Below are positions 16,227 to 25,666 of a DNA stretch of 64,000 bases, in pieces (the stretch's first letter is position 1; every line of letters begins with the position of its first letter). The notes under the pieces were generated by a model. The model saw only the letters and a program-made list of their open reading frames with translations. It did no database searches and had not been told where the DNA came from. The translations under genes were made by a program, and so were the position numbers. This DNA comes from Orbaceae bacterium lpD02 (lineage in GTDB: Bacteria > Pseudomonadota > Gammaproteobacteria > Enterobacterales > Orbaceae), in assembly GCA_036251875.1 (NCBI GenBank), contig CP133960.1, positions 372,001-436,000 on the forward strand, read 5' to 3'.

Positions 16227-17048
16227 ATGCCGTTAAAAAAACTAAGAATGTTCCCCCTTTTCTTGTTAATTACATCATTTCATCAAACTGCTTTAGCTGG
16301 AGCAATACCAGGTCCTTCTATCATTAATCCTTGGGAAACATCGATTGAATCAGCTACGAAGAGTAAGAGCACGACCATAGGGCATCAACACGATGAGCAA
16401 ATTGATATTAAAACCCAGCAAGAGGCAATAATTAAAGAAAAAGCCAGTTTTTGGGGGCTAACCGTTCAAGAGTGGCTTAAGTTTGAAGCTATCAATGAAA
16501 AGGGCGGGCGAGGGTATTGGTCCCCAAATCTCGACCCACTCACAACGCTTGGCGTAGAAGCGCAGACGCAAGAAGAGCGAGAGCGCTACGCGATGTTGCT
16601 TGCTAAAAAAGAGTTTGAGCGCACGACCAAAGAGCTGGAGTTTCAACGTGTCTATGACACGATGTTTAAACGCCTTTACCCCGATGTGTTGCCCGTCGAG
16701 CTGGATGATAACCCTAATTTTGTTGCGCCGTTAAATCGTGAGGGGCAGCGCATGGTGCTATTTGTTGATATTAATGACAGTGTCAGAGGGGCGAACTTAT
16801 TACAAAAAGCCTTAAAAACGGGTAAGGAAATGGACGTTTATTTACTCGGCACGAATGATGATGATTCGTTAATTCAGCAGTGGGCTGAGATCCATACGGT
16901 CCCTGTCGAACGCGTGCAAGACGGAAATATTACCCTTAATCATGATAGTGGCCAATGGATGCAAATTGGTAAAGGTGTTTCCCCAATATTACTACAGGAA
17001 CAAAAAAGCGGTAAATGGCGACAAATCGAATTGGGGGACTCACAATGA
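16227..17048 (+). CDS. TIGR03759-family ICE protein
   Basis: A 273-residue exported protein: signal peptide (cleavage near ALAGA, residue 25), then WGLTVQEWLKFE, GYWSPNLDPLTTLGVEA and ERERYAMLLAKKEFERTTKELEFQRVYD, the conserved blocks of TIGR03759. The C-terminal half looks thioredoxin-like in layout (MVLFVDINDSVRG, VYLLGTNDDD) but has no CxxC. Periplasmic transfer component of unknown role. Its last bases overlap the next start (ATGA). Confidence 0.8.
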   Translation: MPLKKLRMFPLFLLITSFHQTALAGAIPGPSIINPWETSIESATKSKSTTIGHQHDEQIDIKTQQEAIIKEKASFWGLTVQEWLKFEAINEKGGRGYWSPNLDPLTTLGVEAQTQEERERYAMLLAKKEFERTTKELEFQRVYDTMFKRLYPDVLPVELDDNPNFVAPLNREGQRMVLFVDINDSVRGANLLQKALKTGKEMDVYLLGTNDDDSLIQQWAEIHTVPVERVQDGNITLNHDSGQWMQIGKGVSPILLQEQKSGKWRQIELGDSQ

Positions 17049-17575
17049 CATTACCTCATAAAAAATACGTTGCCTTATGGGCTCTTTCCCTCTGTATTGT
17101 AACACTTAATTCTGCTAATGCTGAGTTAACGGTGATAAGTGATTACGGTGGACGTTCAATGGACGCTTTTTATGATGTGTTAGATCCCCAAGATGAGGTA
17201 GGCAAAGCACAACAAAAAAGCCTTGCTCCTGAAAAAATAAAAATTGATGAGGGACTTTATTTGCCGGTGCACAGTGAACGTCTTAACCCCGCTCGTTTTA
17301 ACGCTTATGAGATTGATTACCCTACGTTACAGCCGTTTATCATCATTGGCTATGATGATCTGTCAATCGAGTGGTTAAACGCTCGACATGATGATTTGGT
17401 AACCATCGACGGATTGGTTGGCGTCGTGGTTAATATCGATGATACGGATGAGCTTAATACCTTAAAAGCATTAACTGATATTCCTTTGTATGCGGTCAAG
17501 GGGGATGAACTTGCCGAGAAGTTTGACATTACCCATTACCCGGCGCTTATCACTCATCGAGCGGTGGAGCAATAA
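17045..17575 (+). CDS. TIGR03765-family (PFL_4695) ICE protein
   Basis: A 176-residue exported protein with signal peptide ending near ANA-E (residue 26). The blocks VISDYGGRSMDAFYDVL and the C-terminal FDITHYPALITHRAVEQ match TIGR03765. It lies directly before traD, its usual place. The C-terminal YPALIT resembles a thioredoxin cis-proline loop, so with the preceding gene it may form a thioredoxin-fold pair in the periplasm; that is inference. Confidence 0.8.
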   Translation: MTLPHKKYVALWALSLCIVTLNSANAELTVISDYGGRSMDAFYDVLDPQDEVGKAQQKSLAPEKIKIDEGLYLPVHSERLNPARFNAYEIDYPTLQPFIIIGYDDLSIEWLNARHDDLVTIDGLVGVVVNIDDTDELNTLKALTDIPLYAVKGDELAEKFDITHYPALITHRAVEQ

Positions 17576-17577
17576 CT

Positions 17578-19806
17578 ATGAGCAATGAACATGGCATTGA
17601 AGCGATATTTCGGCCTGCATCTGAAATGTATAGTGCCGTCACTGCGGTTGTCTGTGGCATAATTTGCCTTGTTGCGCCGTGGGCGGTTGCGCTTGCGCCT
17701 TCGGTAAGTATCGGCGTTGCTGCGGTGTTTTTTGCTTTTGGTCTATACCGAGGGCGGCAAGGGCTGTTAATCATCCGCTATAAACGGAATATTAAACGTT
17801 TGCCTTATTATTCCCTCAGTAGCGCCCAAATTCCAACAAGTCATCGTTATTTATTCCTAGGTAAAGGGTTTAAATGGGAGCAGCGTCACTTGCAACGACT
17901 TATTTTGTGTCGCAGGGAAGAGTATAAACGCTTTGTTGAGCCGTCATGGTTTTATAAAGCAGCAAGGTACTTTGAAAAAAAATATGAAAAAAATATTATC
18001 GCAAGGTTAACTCGATCAAATAGTTGGTTTAACCCGGTAAAGCCGTTACCGCCGGTTGGGGGAAATCCCTTTTTGCACGGCGTTGAAATCAACGAAACGG
18101 ATATTATGATGCCGATCATGGAACGGGTCGGGCATACGTTAGTGCTCGGCACCACGCGCGTTGGGAAAACTCGATTACTTGAAGTGCTCGTCACGCAAGA
18201 TATTGCCAGAGGTGATCCGGTTATTGTTTTTGATCCTAAAGGGGATGCGGATTTACTCAAACGGATGTACGCAGAAGCAAGACGTAATGGACGTGAGAAT
18301 GAGTTTTATGTTTTTCATTTAGGCTATCCTGAAATATCAGCTCGCTATAATGCGATTGGTCGTTTTAGTCGCATTACCGAAGTGGCTCAGCGTATTTCCT
18401 CTCAACTTGCCGGTGAAGGGAATAGTGCAGCGTTTAAAGAGTTTGCTTGGCGGTTTGTGAATATTGTCACGAAAGCGTTAATTGAACTGGGCCGTCTCCC
18501 CGATTTTGTCCAAATTAGCCGCTATACCAATAATATGGATAGCCTATTTTTGGAATATGCACAGCACTACTTTGATAAACACGATCCTAAAGTTTGGGTC
18601 ACTATCAGTGAAATGGCCAGCAATGTGAATGATAAAAATCTCTCTTTTGCCATGAAAGGGCGAGATAAAAAAGTGGTTGCGCTCTATGAGTACGTCACCG
18701 CTAATAAAATTCGAGACGATGTGCTTGAGGGATTACGTTCAGCCATTCAGTACGATAAGACCTATTTTGATAAAATCGTTGCCTCTTTAATGCCCTTTTT
18801 AGAGAAACTGACTACCGGTAAAACGGCAAAATTACTCGCACCAAACTATCATGATCTGAATGATGACCGCCCGATTTTTGATTGGAGCCAAGTTATTCGT
18901 AAAAAAGGGATTGTCTATGTTGGACTTGATGCCCTTTCCGATTCTGTTGTGAGTGCAGCTGTCGGAAACTCGATGTTAGCCGATTTAGTTTCAATCTCAG
19001 GCTATATCTATAAACATGGTGTGTTTGATGGGTTACCTGGTGAAAACATCGATAAAGTGAATATCTGTCTCCATGCTGATGAGGTGAATGAAATTATGGG
19101 TGATGAATTTATTCCATTAGTCAATAAAGCGGGAGGTTCAGGGATTCAAGTGACCGCCTATACCCAAACGATATCGGATATTGAAGTTAAAGTAGGCAGC
19201 ACAGCAAAAGCCGGACAAGTACAAGGTAACTTTAATAATATAATCATGATGCGAGTGCGTGAAACCAAAACCGCCGAGCTTATTACAACGCAGCTGCCAA
19301 AAGTCGATATTTACAAAAATACCGTTGTCTCAGGAGCCAGTGATACCCCTAGTCCTGATGTAAAAACCGATTTCACATCATCAACACAAGATAGAATCAG
19401 CACCGAATCGATGCCGTTACTTGAACCTTCTGAACTAATACAACTCCCTAAAGGGCAAGCCTTTGTGTTAATGGAAGGTGGTGTGTTATATAAAGTGCGT
19501 ATGCCACTGCCCTCAAGTGATGACGATGATCTGATCCCTGAGACGATCCAAACATTGGCCGATGAGATGAGAAAAACCTATGCCACGGGAGAGAACTGGT
19601 GGGTAGGTGCCGAAATGGGGTGGACTGAACCCGACATGAACCAGGATGAAAGTATCGCTTTACATTTGGATCCCTCCACTGAGTCAGCTCAGCATGATGG
19701 CACTGACCTGCTTGCCGATGACTTGACGATAAGCGAAGATGAACGTGCCTTTATAGCGGGTAGGAAGGTGAACGATAACGAGAGTGAAATTAATCATGGC
19801 AAATGA
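17578..19806 (+). CDS. traD: Type IV coupling protein TraD, SXT/TOL-type
   Basis: A 742-residue coupling ATPase. Two membrane segments lie in residues 15-65; the ATPase domain has Walker A GTTRVGKTR at residues 191-199, then VIVFDPKGDADLL, and Walker B ICLHADEVNEI with Asp501-Glu502. The C-terminal tail (residues about 650-742) is acidic and probably contacts the relaxosome. It would deliver the relaxase-DNA complex to the channel at the inner membrane. It overlaps the next gene. Confidence 0.93.
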   Translation: MSNEHGIEAIFRPASEMYSAVTAVVCGIICLVAPWAVALAPSVSIGVAAVFFAFGLYRGRQGLLIIRYKRNIKRLPYYSLSSAQIPTSHRYLFLGKGFKWEQRHLQRLILCRREEYKRFVEPSWFYKAARYFEKKYEKNIIARLTRSNSWFNPVKPLPPVGGNPFLHGVEINETDIMMPIMERVGHTLVLGTTRVGKTRLLEVLVTQDIARGDPVIVFDPKGDADLLKRMYAEARRNGRENEFYVFHLGYPEISARYNAIGRFSRITEVAQRISSQLAGEGNSAAFKEFAWRFVNIVTKALIELGRLPDFVQISRYTNNMDSLFLEYAQHYFDKHDPKVWVTISEMASNVNDKNLSFAMKGRDKKVVALYEYVTANKIRDDVLEGLRSAIQYDKTYFDKIVASLMPFLEKLTTGKTAKLLAPNYHDLNDDRPIFDWSQVIRKKGIVYVGLDALSDSVVSAAVGNSMLADLVSISGYIYKHGVFDGLPGENIDKVNICLHADEVNEIMGDEFIPLVNKAGGSGIQVTAYTQTISDIEVKVGSTAKAGQVQGNFNNIIMMRVRETKTAELITTQLPKVDIYKNTVVSGASDTPSPDVKTDFTSSTQDRISTESMPLLEPSELIQLPKGQAFVLMEGGVLYKVRMPLPSSDDDDLIPETIQTLADEMRKTYATGENWWVGAEMGWTEPDMNQDESIALHLDPSTESAQHDGTDLLADDLTISEDERAFIAGRKVNDNESEINHGK

Positions 19807-20506
19807 AAAAACACAAGAATCAAAGGCAACACAAACAAAGTCAAAAACGGGCGTTAGCGGTTTGATTGGTACCTTGCTTGCGACGCTCTTTTTTTCGTTA
19901 TTAATGAGCATCATCATTGAGTGTGTGGGGATCACCTTTTTTTGGCCAGAGGAAGGGGATAAGCACAGTGAAATGATGCTTGATACCGAGTTTGGTTATT
20001 TGTCACATGATTTTGTCGAGAGTTTTATTCTTTCTGACCCGGTTAGGTACACGGAGAGGTTGGTCAAAGATACCTACGAACTGCTCGCAATTAAAACGGG
20101 TTTAATTGATATGATTAATGGGCCAGTAAGTGATAAAAATAGTTCTTTTGCTCAGCTGGTTAGTTCATTTGGTGTCTATATTAAGGCTGTGATTAATATC
20201 ATTTTAGTATTTTTGGTGAGACTCACTATTTTGGTGTTATCAACGCCGATATTTTTATTAGCTGCCATGGTTGGTGCGGTTGATGGGCTCGTTAGGCGTG
20301 ATATCCGCCGATTTGGTGCAGGGCGAGAGTCAAGTTTTCTCTATTATCATGCCAAAGCATGGATTAAGCCACTACTTATTATTGCCTGGTTAATTTATTT
20401 GTCTGTTCCGTTTTCTATCCACCCTAATCTTGTTTTTATTCCAATGGCGGTGTTATTTGGCATGAGTCTAAGCATTACCTTTGGGTCATTTAAAAAATAC
20501 ATTTAA
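19796..20506 (+). CDS. TIGR03747-family ICE membrane protein
   Basis: About 236 residues from ATG 19796, overlapping the traD stop. Four likely membrane spans: about 25-46, 130-150, 155-172 and 195-230. The motif DGLVRRDIRRFGAGRESSFLYYHAKAW is the conserved signature of the PFL_4697/TIGR03747 family, always next to traD in these elements. It may be a partner of the coupling protein. Confidence 0.85.
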   Translation: MANEKTQESKATQTKSKTGVSGLIGTLLATLFFSLLMSIIIECVGITFFWPEEGDKHSEMMLDTEFGYLSHDFVESFILSDPVRYTERLVKDTYELLAIKTGLIDMINGPVSDKNSSFAQLVSSFGVYIKAVINIILVFLVRLTILVLSTPIFLLAAMVGAVDGLVRRDIRRFGAGRESSFLYYHAKAWIKPLLIIAWLIYLSVPFSIHPNLVFIPMAVLFGMSLSITFGSFKKYI

Positions 20507-20535
20507 TTTTGAGTTAATAAATAGGAATTTAAGTT

Positions 20536-21111
20536 ATGACAAACAAACATCAGCCTAATGCGTTATCGAAAACTATTTTGACATTACTTGTAGAGCAATT
20601 TGATCGTGTTGTTTATGTGTTAGAAAACGATATAGGTATTAAATTGAGTGACACGTTAGCCATTGATATGTTAAAGAATTATGTAGCCGAACAGGGGTAT
20701 TTATACCGCTTTTCCTCATTGCATAATATTCCTTGGATGTTTGCTTATTTTTCGAATTCACAAACATTAAGGGGGCGTATTATTTTTAAAAATGAGGCGT
20801 TAAAAACGGCACTATTAACGCTTACACCTTTCACATTTGCTAGTAAGAACGCAGACCAAGTGGTTAATGAAACGGGAAAATTTGCAAATTTAACCTTTTA
20901 TTTCACGCGGCATAAAGTGAAAAAAGAAGACGAATCATATACTGAAAGTCTGGATTTTGTTGTTGCCTATGAGGGTAATGATATTTATACCCAAGAAATT
21001 GTATTTGATGTGCACTTTTTTAATCATTTAATCAACACAAAGGGTAATGATGATAAAAGGAAACGTAACTTGATTGAGCTTGCCTATAATACCTGTTGCG
21101 AATTGCTTTAA
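20536..21111 (+). CDS. Unknown protein between traD and pilin-like genes
   Basis: A 191-residue soluble protein with no signal peptide or membrane span and no motif I know. AGGAA lies 9 bases before ATG 20536. AT-rich compared with traD. It is not part of the conserved transfer set as I know it, so it may be cargo inserted in the operon, for example an accessory or exclusion function. Confidence 0.55.
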   Translation: MTNKHQPNALSKTILTLLVEQFDRVVYVLENDIGIKLSDTLAIDMLKNYVAEQGYLYRFSSLHNIPWMFAYFSNSQTLRGRIIFKNEALKTALLTLTPFTFASKNADQVVNETGKFANLTFYFTRHKVKKEDESYTESLDFVVAYEGNDIYTQEIVFDVHFFNHLINTKGNDDKRKRNLIELAYNTCCELL

Positions 21112-21119
21112 AATTTTCG

Positions 21120-21152
21120 TCAATTGCTATCAATTTAAAGGGTAGCAATTGA
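21120..21152. repeat. 10-bp inverted repeat between operon genes
   Basis: TCAATTGCTA (21120-21129) and TAGCAATTGA (21143-21152) are perfect arms with a 13-base loop. No T run follows, so it may be an operator, an RNA-processing hairpin or a weak attenuator in the 183-base gap before the RAQPRD gene. Confidence 0.55.
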
Positions 21153-21269
21153 TCCACATCAGTTACCCATATCAATAACCAATCTCCCTTTACCGCTCTC
21201 GAAATAAATTGTCAAAACCAAAACTGATTTGTTTGCTGATTTTTAATTTTTAATCAATATAGTAGTAAT

Positions 21270-21284
21270 CCAGTACAAAACTGG
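21270..21284 (+). promoter_or_regulatory. Hairpin covering the RAQPRD ribosome binding site
   Basis: CCAGT-ACAAA-ACTGG forms a 5-bp hairpin at 21270-21284. The Shine-Dalgarno GGAG (21283-21286), 8 bases before ATG 21295, begins inside the right arm, so the structure could limit ribosome access. Short and weak alone. Confidence 0.4.
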
Positions 21285-21294
21285 AGATATCATT

Positions 21295-21621
21295 ATGCGA
21301 ATAAGTCTATCTAAACGAGTGCTTTGTATACTTACTTTATTGTTGCTTGGTACGAACATCGTTCAGGCAACGGAAAAGGAAGAGCTAGCATTAATCACCA
21401 AACAACTCACCCAAGTCAAAGAGTCTTTACTACGAAGTGAAATTGTCTCAGGCACCGAGCAAGCGCAGCGCTATCACTTTAATTATCAAGCAGCACAAAG
21501 TGATATTAATCAGATCATTCTGGGAATAGAAAATTACCTCTCTCCCAGTCGTATGCAGCCGCGTTCACTAAATTTTCCGGTCATAACCGGTGAATACCAA
21601 GACGAGTCGGCGCATGACTGA
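21295..21621 (+). CDS. RAQPRD-family ICE protein
   Basis: A 108-residue exported protein: signal peptide ending near VQA-T (residue 24), a helical region (KEELALITKQLTQVKESLLRSE) and the motif R-M-Q-P-R, the variant here of the family's namesake RAQPRD. First of a block of four small transfer proteins. Overlaps the next gene by eight bases. Periplasmic, role unknown. Confidence 0.82.
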   Translation: MRISLSKRVLCILTLLLLGTNIVQATEKEELALITKQLTQVKESLLRSEIVSGTEQAQRYHFNYQAAQSDINQIILGIENYLSPSRMQPRSLNFPVITGEYQDESAHD

Positions 21622-21856
21622 TATTACGCAAAAAACCCAAGACGCGTTCCTAGCGGGGAGCAACATCACGATGGACGATTCATTTAATTTCTTTGCAGCA
21701 GTGTGCATGGCCGGCGTTATTTTAATGTTGGCTTACATCATACTGTGTATTTTAAAAGGGGTAGATGATGAGAGCGTAAAAATGGGGGATGCACCAGGCA
21801 TCATTATTCGTGGGATTTTGATAGTTTTAATACTGAGTAGTTTTTTTTATTTTTAA
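21614..21856 (+). CDS. TIGR03758-family small membrane protein
   Basis: About 80 residues from ATG 21614. Two membrane spans (about 25-45 and 60-78) and a short loop DDESVKMGDAPG. Size, topology and position after the RAQPRD gene fit TIGR03758, a pilin-like or membrane-adaptor family of the transfer apparatus. Confidence 0.78.
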   Translation: MTDITQKTQDAFLAGSNITMDDSFNFFAAVCMAGVILMLAYIILCILKGVDDESVKMGDAPGIIIRGILIVLILSSFFYF

Positions 21857-21883
21857 TCATTCGTTTTTTTAGGAGAAAAAGTC

Positions 21884-22252
21884 ATGTTTAAAGTAGTAAA
21901 AAAATTAAGTTATATCAAATCGGCGGTAAACAGTCTATTACTGTCTCTTCTATTTTTAGGGACAAATGCAGTAGCCAAAATACCGGAAATTCAAGATCCG
22001 AAACAGGGTAAGCAAGCAGGATTTTTCGATAATATGCAAGCTTTTTTGTACGATGGGGTCGTTTTGGGCGGAATCATTATTGTCTCCGTTATCTTTATTT
22101 TAACCATTAAAAATGCAATATCTGAATACAACAAAATTGGAGATGAGAGAGGAACATGGACGAAATTGGCCATAATCATTGTGGTCGGTGTAACTCTTAT
22201 TGTTGCCAGTATTTGGCTTGTATCAATGGCAGCTGAAACCTTAAAACTTTAG
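21884..22252 (+). CDS. TIGR03745-family pilin-like membrane protein
   Basis: A 122-residue protein with signal sequence (to about residue 32), then IPEIQDPKQGKQAGFFDNMQAFLYDGVVLGG, a membrane span, a conserved loop (EYNKIGDERGTWTKL) and a second span. This is the TraA/VirB2-like topology, so it is the best candidate for the conjugative pilin. AGGAGAAA precedes the ATG. Confidence 0.8.
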   Translation: MFKVVKKLSYIKSAVNSLLLSLLFLGTNAVAKIPEIQDPKQGKQAGFFDNMQAFLYDGVVLGGIIIVSVIFILTIKNAISEYNKIGDERGTWTKLAIIIVVGVTLIVASIWLVSMAAETLKL

Positions 22253-22266
22253 ATTGGGTTTAATCA

Positions 22267-22647
22267 ATGAGCAAGATGAGTGATAACACTATTGATATGT
22301 TACCCGACCGGCTAAATCGTATTCCTGTTGTTTATAAGGGAATGAATTTTAATGAGTTACTTATGATGGCAGGTGTCGGGTGCATTATTGGGCTTGTTGT
22401 CGGGCTCATCTTATTTATGTTATTTGGCAAATGGATCTTAATTGTATCAGCCATTATTTTTATGCCATTACCGACGTTATATATTGGTGGGAAACGAGTG
22501 GCTAGCCTTAAGCGGGGTAAGCCTGAAACATGGTTTGCAAGGTATGTAGGCTTATTTTGGGCTAAAAATGGGCTTAATGGTGACCGGCTTCTCTTTAATG
22601 ACGAGCCATTTATTGTGAGACGAAAACGAAAAGGTAAACGTAAATGA
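22267..22647 (+). CDS. TIGR03750-family conjugal transfer protein
   Basis: A 126-residue inner-membrane protein with the signature LPDRLNRIPVVYKGMNFNELL, two adjacent spans (residues 32-75) and the basic block KRGKPETWFARY. It resembles VirB3/TraL in size and topology. The stop overlaps the next start (ATGA). Confidence 0.82.
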   Translation: MSKMSDNTIDMLPDRLNRIPVVYKGMNFNELLMMAGVGCIIGLVVGLILFMLFGKWILIVSAIIFMPLPTLYIGGKRVASLKRGKPETWFARYVGLFWAKNGLNGDRLLFNDEPFIVRRKRKGKRK

Positions 22648-23315
22648 GTAAATATCTACACGCTTTAACCGGGAGAGATAAACATATTAGCTCACTGCGG
22701 TTTGTGATTGTTGTGTTACTTATCATTATTTTAGCGATGGCTTGGGGGTGGAAGTCTGCACCGAAAGACTTAACCATTCATATTCCTCCTGATACACGTA
22801 CCGGAAGCACACGCCTTTGGTCTGATATTGACCCAAGCAATATCTATGCATTTGCATTTTATATTTTTCAGCAACTGAGTACCTGGCCAAATAACGGTGA
22901 AGTTGATTATAAGCGTAATATTAATCGGTTAACGCCCTATTTGACGCCACAATGTAAAACGCTATTACTCCATGAGTATGAGGAGCGCCGGGCAGGTGGC
23001 GAACTGCGTGATAGGGTCAGGTCAATTGCCGAGATAGATGGGCGCGGTATTAATTCCGAGGTTAAAAACTATCAAACGGGCGAATTTGAACCAAGGGTGA
23101 AAATACTATCGGATAAAGCTTGGGTTGCGACCTATGATTTTTTTGTTGACGAGTATTACAAGGGTGAAGCCGTAAAACGAACCATGGCTCGTTTCCCGCT
23201 CAGTGTGGTGAAAAGTGATACCGACCCAGAAACGAACCTTTGGGGATTAAAACTCAATTGTTATGCCAGTCAACCGCTTAAATTAACCGCAACCACAGGA
23301 GCCAATCATGAATAA
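22644..23315 (+). CDS. TIGR03746-family ICE protein (VirB8/TraE-like candidate)
   Basis: A 223-residue bitopic membrane protein: short cytoplasmic N-terminus, one span (residues 17-36) and a periplasmic domain with IHIPPDTRTGSTRLWSDIDPSNIYAFAFYIFQQL, the conserved start of TIGR03746. Topology and gene order before the next two genes suggest a VirB8/TraE-like scaffold. It overlaps the following start. Confidence 0.82.
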   Translation: MSKYLHALTGRDKHISSLRFVIVVLLIIILAMAWGWKSAPKDLTIHIPPDTRTGSTRLWSDIDPSNIYAFAFYIFQQLSTWPNNGEVDYKRNINRLTPYLTPQCKTLLLHEYEERRAGGELRDRVRSIAEIDGRGINSEVKNYQTGEFEPRVKILSDKAWVATYDFFVDEYYKGEAVKRTMARFPLSVVKSDTDPETNLWGLKLNCYASQPLKLTATTGANHE

Positions 23316-24198
23316 ATTAATAATGAAACTCGTGGCGTGGGGAGGCGGGTTTGTGCTCATTACTCTTTCATTAAATCTTAGCGCAGTAGAATTGGTTAAT
23401 TGGGATAAGACGCCGATTAAAATAAGTCTTCATCAAGGTGATGAACGCATGGTGATGTTAGACAAAAATATATCGGTTGGATTACCTTCATCACTGCAAG
23501 ATAAACTCAGAGTACAAAGCCTAGGTGGGGTACTTTATTTAAAAAGCAGCAGCCCGTTTACTGAGACGCGGCTGTTGCTTAAAGACGTGGAAACCGGTGA
23601 AATCATCTTGTTAGATTTGACCGGTGAGAAACCATCAAAGAAAAAACTGGAAACCATTAAAATTGTCACTGATGCGAGCAGTCAAAGCACGGACAGTGAC
23701 GTTAAGGGGGAAATTGAGGGGCAAACGCCGTCAGCGGTTAATGTGCAAACACTGCCCATTCCAGTATTACTTACGCGTTACGCTGCACAAAGTTATTATG
23801 CCCCGCTACGCGCGGTTGAAAAAGTCCCCGGGATCAAGCAAATTTCCTTATCGTTACCGCAAACGTTAACCCGGCTTTTGCCTCGCCTACCGGTGACCGT
23901 ATCCCCCCTGTCTATTTGGCGCTTAAACGGGTATGAGGTGGTGGCAATTAAGCTGGTTAACCAAAGTGATAACTTACTCAATCTTGATGCCCGGTTACTG
24001 CAAGGCAATTTTTATTCCGCGACCTTTCAGCATAATACGTTGGGCCCTAATGGGCAACCAACCGATACCACCATGCTCTATATTGTAACAAATGGTAAAG
24101 CCCTTAATGCTTTTATTCCTGAGCCAGTTTTGGTGTTAGATGGGAAAGCAGATGAATCCCTTAAAAAGGGACAGGGAGATGCTCATGGCCAAAATTAA
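23308..24198 (+). CDS. TIGR03749-family ICE protein (VirB9/TraK-like candidate)
   Basis: A 296-residue exported protein; signal peptide (about 27 residues), then a beta-rich N-terminal domain (KTPIKISLHQGDERMVMLDK, LGGVLYLKSS) and a C-terminal domain (SIWRLNGYEVVAIKLVNQS, ARLLQGNFYSATFQHNTLGP). Matches TIGR03749 and is analogous to the TraK/VirB9 part of the outer-membrane core. Overlaps the next gene. Confidence 0.82.
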   Translation: MNKLIMKLVAWGGGFVLITLSLNLSAVELVNWDKTPIKISLHQGDERMVMLDKNISVGLPSSLQDKLRVQSLGGVLYLKSSSPFTETRLLLKDVETGEIILLDLTGEKPSKKKLETIKIVTDASSQSTDSDVKGEIEGQTPSAVNVQTLPIPVLLTRYAAQSYYAPLRAVEKVPGIKQISLSLPQTLTRLLPRLPVTVSPLSIWRLNGYEVVAIKLVNQSDNLLNLDARLLQGNFYSATFQHNTLGPNGQPTDTTMLYIVTNGKALNAFIPEPVLVLDGKADESLKKGQGDAHGQN

Positions 24199-25666
24199 AG
24201 GCAATAAATTATTACCCATTATCGTCATTGGTATTATTGTCCTTGGGGCAATTATTGTGCTCATTGCCAATAAAGGCGAGAAAAACGCTTCAACAGCAAC
24301 GCAAGTTGTCAGTCCTTATGAAAAAGAGGAGGTGATTGAAGTTGCCGATTTGAGTAAAGATGAGTTATCCGTTTTGGGCGTGACCGGTGATACTGAAAAA
24401 GATACCGTGCAAACCTTAATTACCTTAGTTAAGGCGATTAAGAAAGAGCAGGCTGACACCCAAGAGGAGCTAAAAAAATTAAAAGCGGATAATGCAAGGT
24501 TAAATAGAGAGGGCGGGCAATATTATAAACTTACCCCGCCAAATACCAATGCCAATCGGGCCGTGAATAATGAACCGTCAGTCGTTGAAAAACAAATCAA
24601 TGTGATCTCTGACAAGCTGAATCAATTAACCGCTAAGCTACCGACATTACCCGCCTCAAACAATGAGTATACCACGCACTCATCGAATATACCCATCGGT
24701 AAGGGGCAGGGCGCTGCGAGCAAAAGCGGTCAAATGCAGCAACATTCAGGTCAGGTAAATGATGACGATATTGTTTGGGTTTCCCCGTCGGACCAAATGG
24801 TAGTTGATAAAAAAGTCACCCATGCAGCGTATCAATTTCCAACGAGCTTTAATGGTATCGATCCAATTCGTTCCAAGCTAAAAGACCATAAAGAGGCGAT
24901 TAACCAGCCTCTTGATGATAAAACCAGTCGATTGAGTGAGCCGGTTTACACGGTTCCTGTTAATTCAACCCTAATGGGCTCCGTCTCGATGACAGCCTTA
25001 CTCGGGCGAATTCCTATCGACGGCGTGGTGTCCGACCCTTATCCGTTTAAAGCAGTGATTGGTCGAGAGAATTTAATTGCCAATGGTATTGAGTTACCCC
25101 ACGTTGAAGGTGCCATCGTTTCTGGCACGGCAACAGGTGATTACGTTTTATCGTGCGTCAGAGGCAGCGTGAAATCAATCACCTTTGTGTTTGATGATGG
25201 GCGAATACTCACCATTCCTGAGTCCAAAAATAATACGAGCAGTAGTGGGAATAACAGCGAGATTGGCTGGTTATCCGATGAGTACGGTATTCCGTGTATT
25301 TCGGGGGAAATTAAATCCAATGCTGCGCAGTATTTAGCGTCGGTAATTGGCCTTGGCACCGCAGCGGCGGCTGCCGATGCGATGGCACAGCAAAATACGA
25401 CGGTCGTGACGGATGGCGGTAACGTGACGAATGCGGTAACAGGGAATAACAGTCAGTATGTATTAGGCAAAGGACTGAGTGGCGGTATAAACCAAACTAT
25501 TGACTGGTTTAATAAACGCTACGGGCAAACGTTTGATGCGGTTTATGTACCGCCAGGACAAGACATTGCCATTCACATTACTAAAGAGCTCGATATCGAT
25601 TATTTATATAACGGCAGACTTGTTGATTACGACGTAAATACAAAAAAATTAGGGGGGCTAGATTAA
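24185..25666 (+). CDS. TIGR03752-family ICE protein (VirB10/TraB-like)
   Basis: About 493 residues from ATG 24185. One N-terminal span (residues 7-30), a coiled coil (about 70-105), a linker and a C-terminal beta-barrel-type domain with GSVSMTALLGRIPIDG, DPYPFKAVIG and GTATGDYVLSCVRGS. This is the TraB/VirB10-like energy-sensing core protein linking inner and outer membrane. Its stop overlaps the next start by one base. Confidence 0.85.
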   Translation: MAKIKGNKLLPIIVIGIIVLGAIIVLIANKGEKNASTATQVVSPYEKEEVIEVADLSKDELSVLGVTGDTEKDTVQTLITLVKAIKKEQADTQEELKKLKADNARLNREGGQYYKLTPPNTNANRAVNNEPSVVEKQINVISDKLNQLTAKLPTLPASNNEYTTHSSNIPIGKGQGAASKSGQMQQHSGQVNDDDIVWVSPSDQMVVDKKVTHAAYQFPTSFNGIDPIRSKLKDHKEAINQPLDDKTSRLSEPVYTVPVNSTLMGSVSMTALLGRIPIDGVVSDPYPFKAVIGRENLIANGIELPHVEGAIVSGTATGDYVLSCVRGSVKSITFVFDDGRILTIPESKNNTSSSGNNSEIGWLSDEYGIPCISGEIKSNAAQYLASVIGLGTAAAAADAMAQQNTTVVTDGGNVTNAVTGNNSQYVLGKGLSGGINQTIDWFNKRYGQTFDAVYVPPGQDIAIHITKELDIDYLYNGRLVDYDVNTKKLGGLD

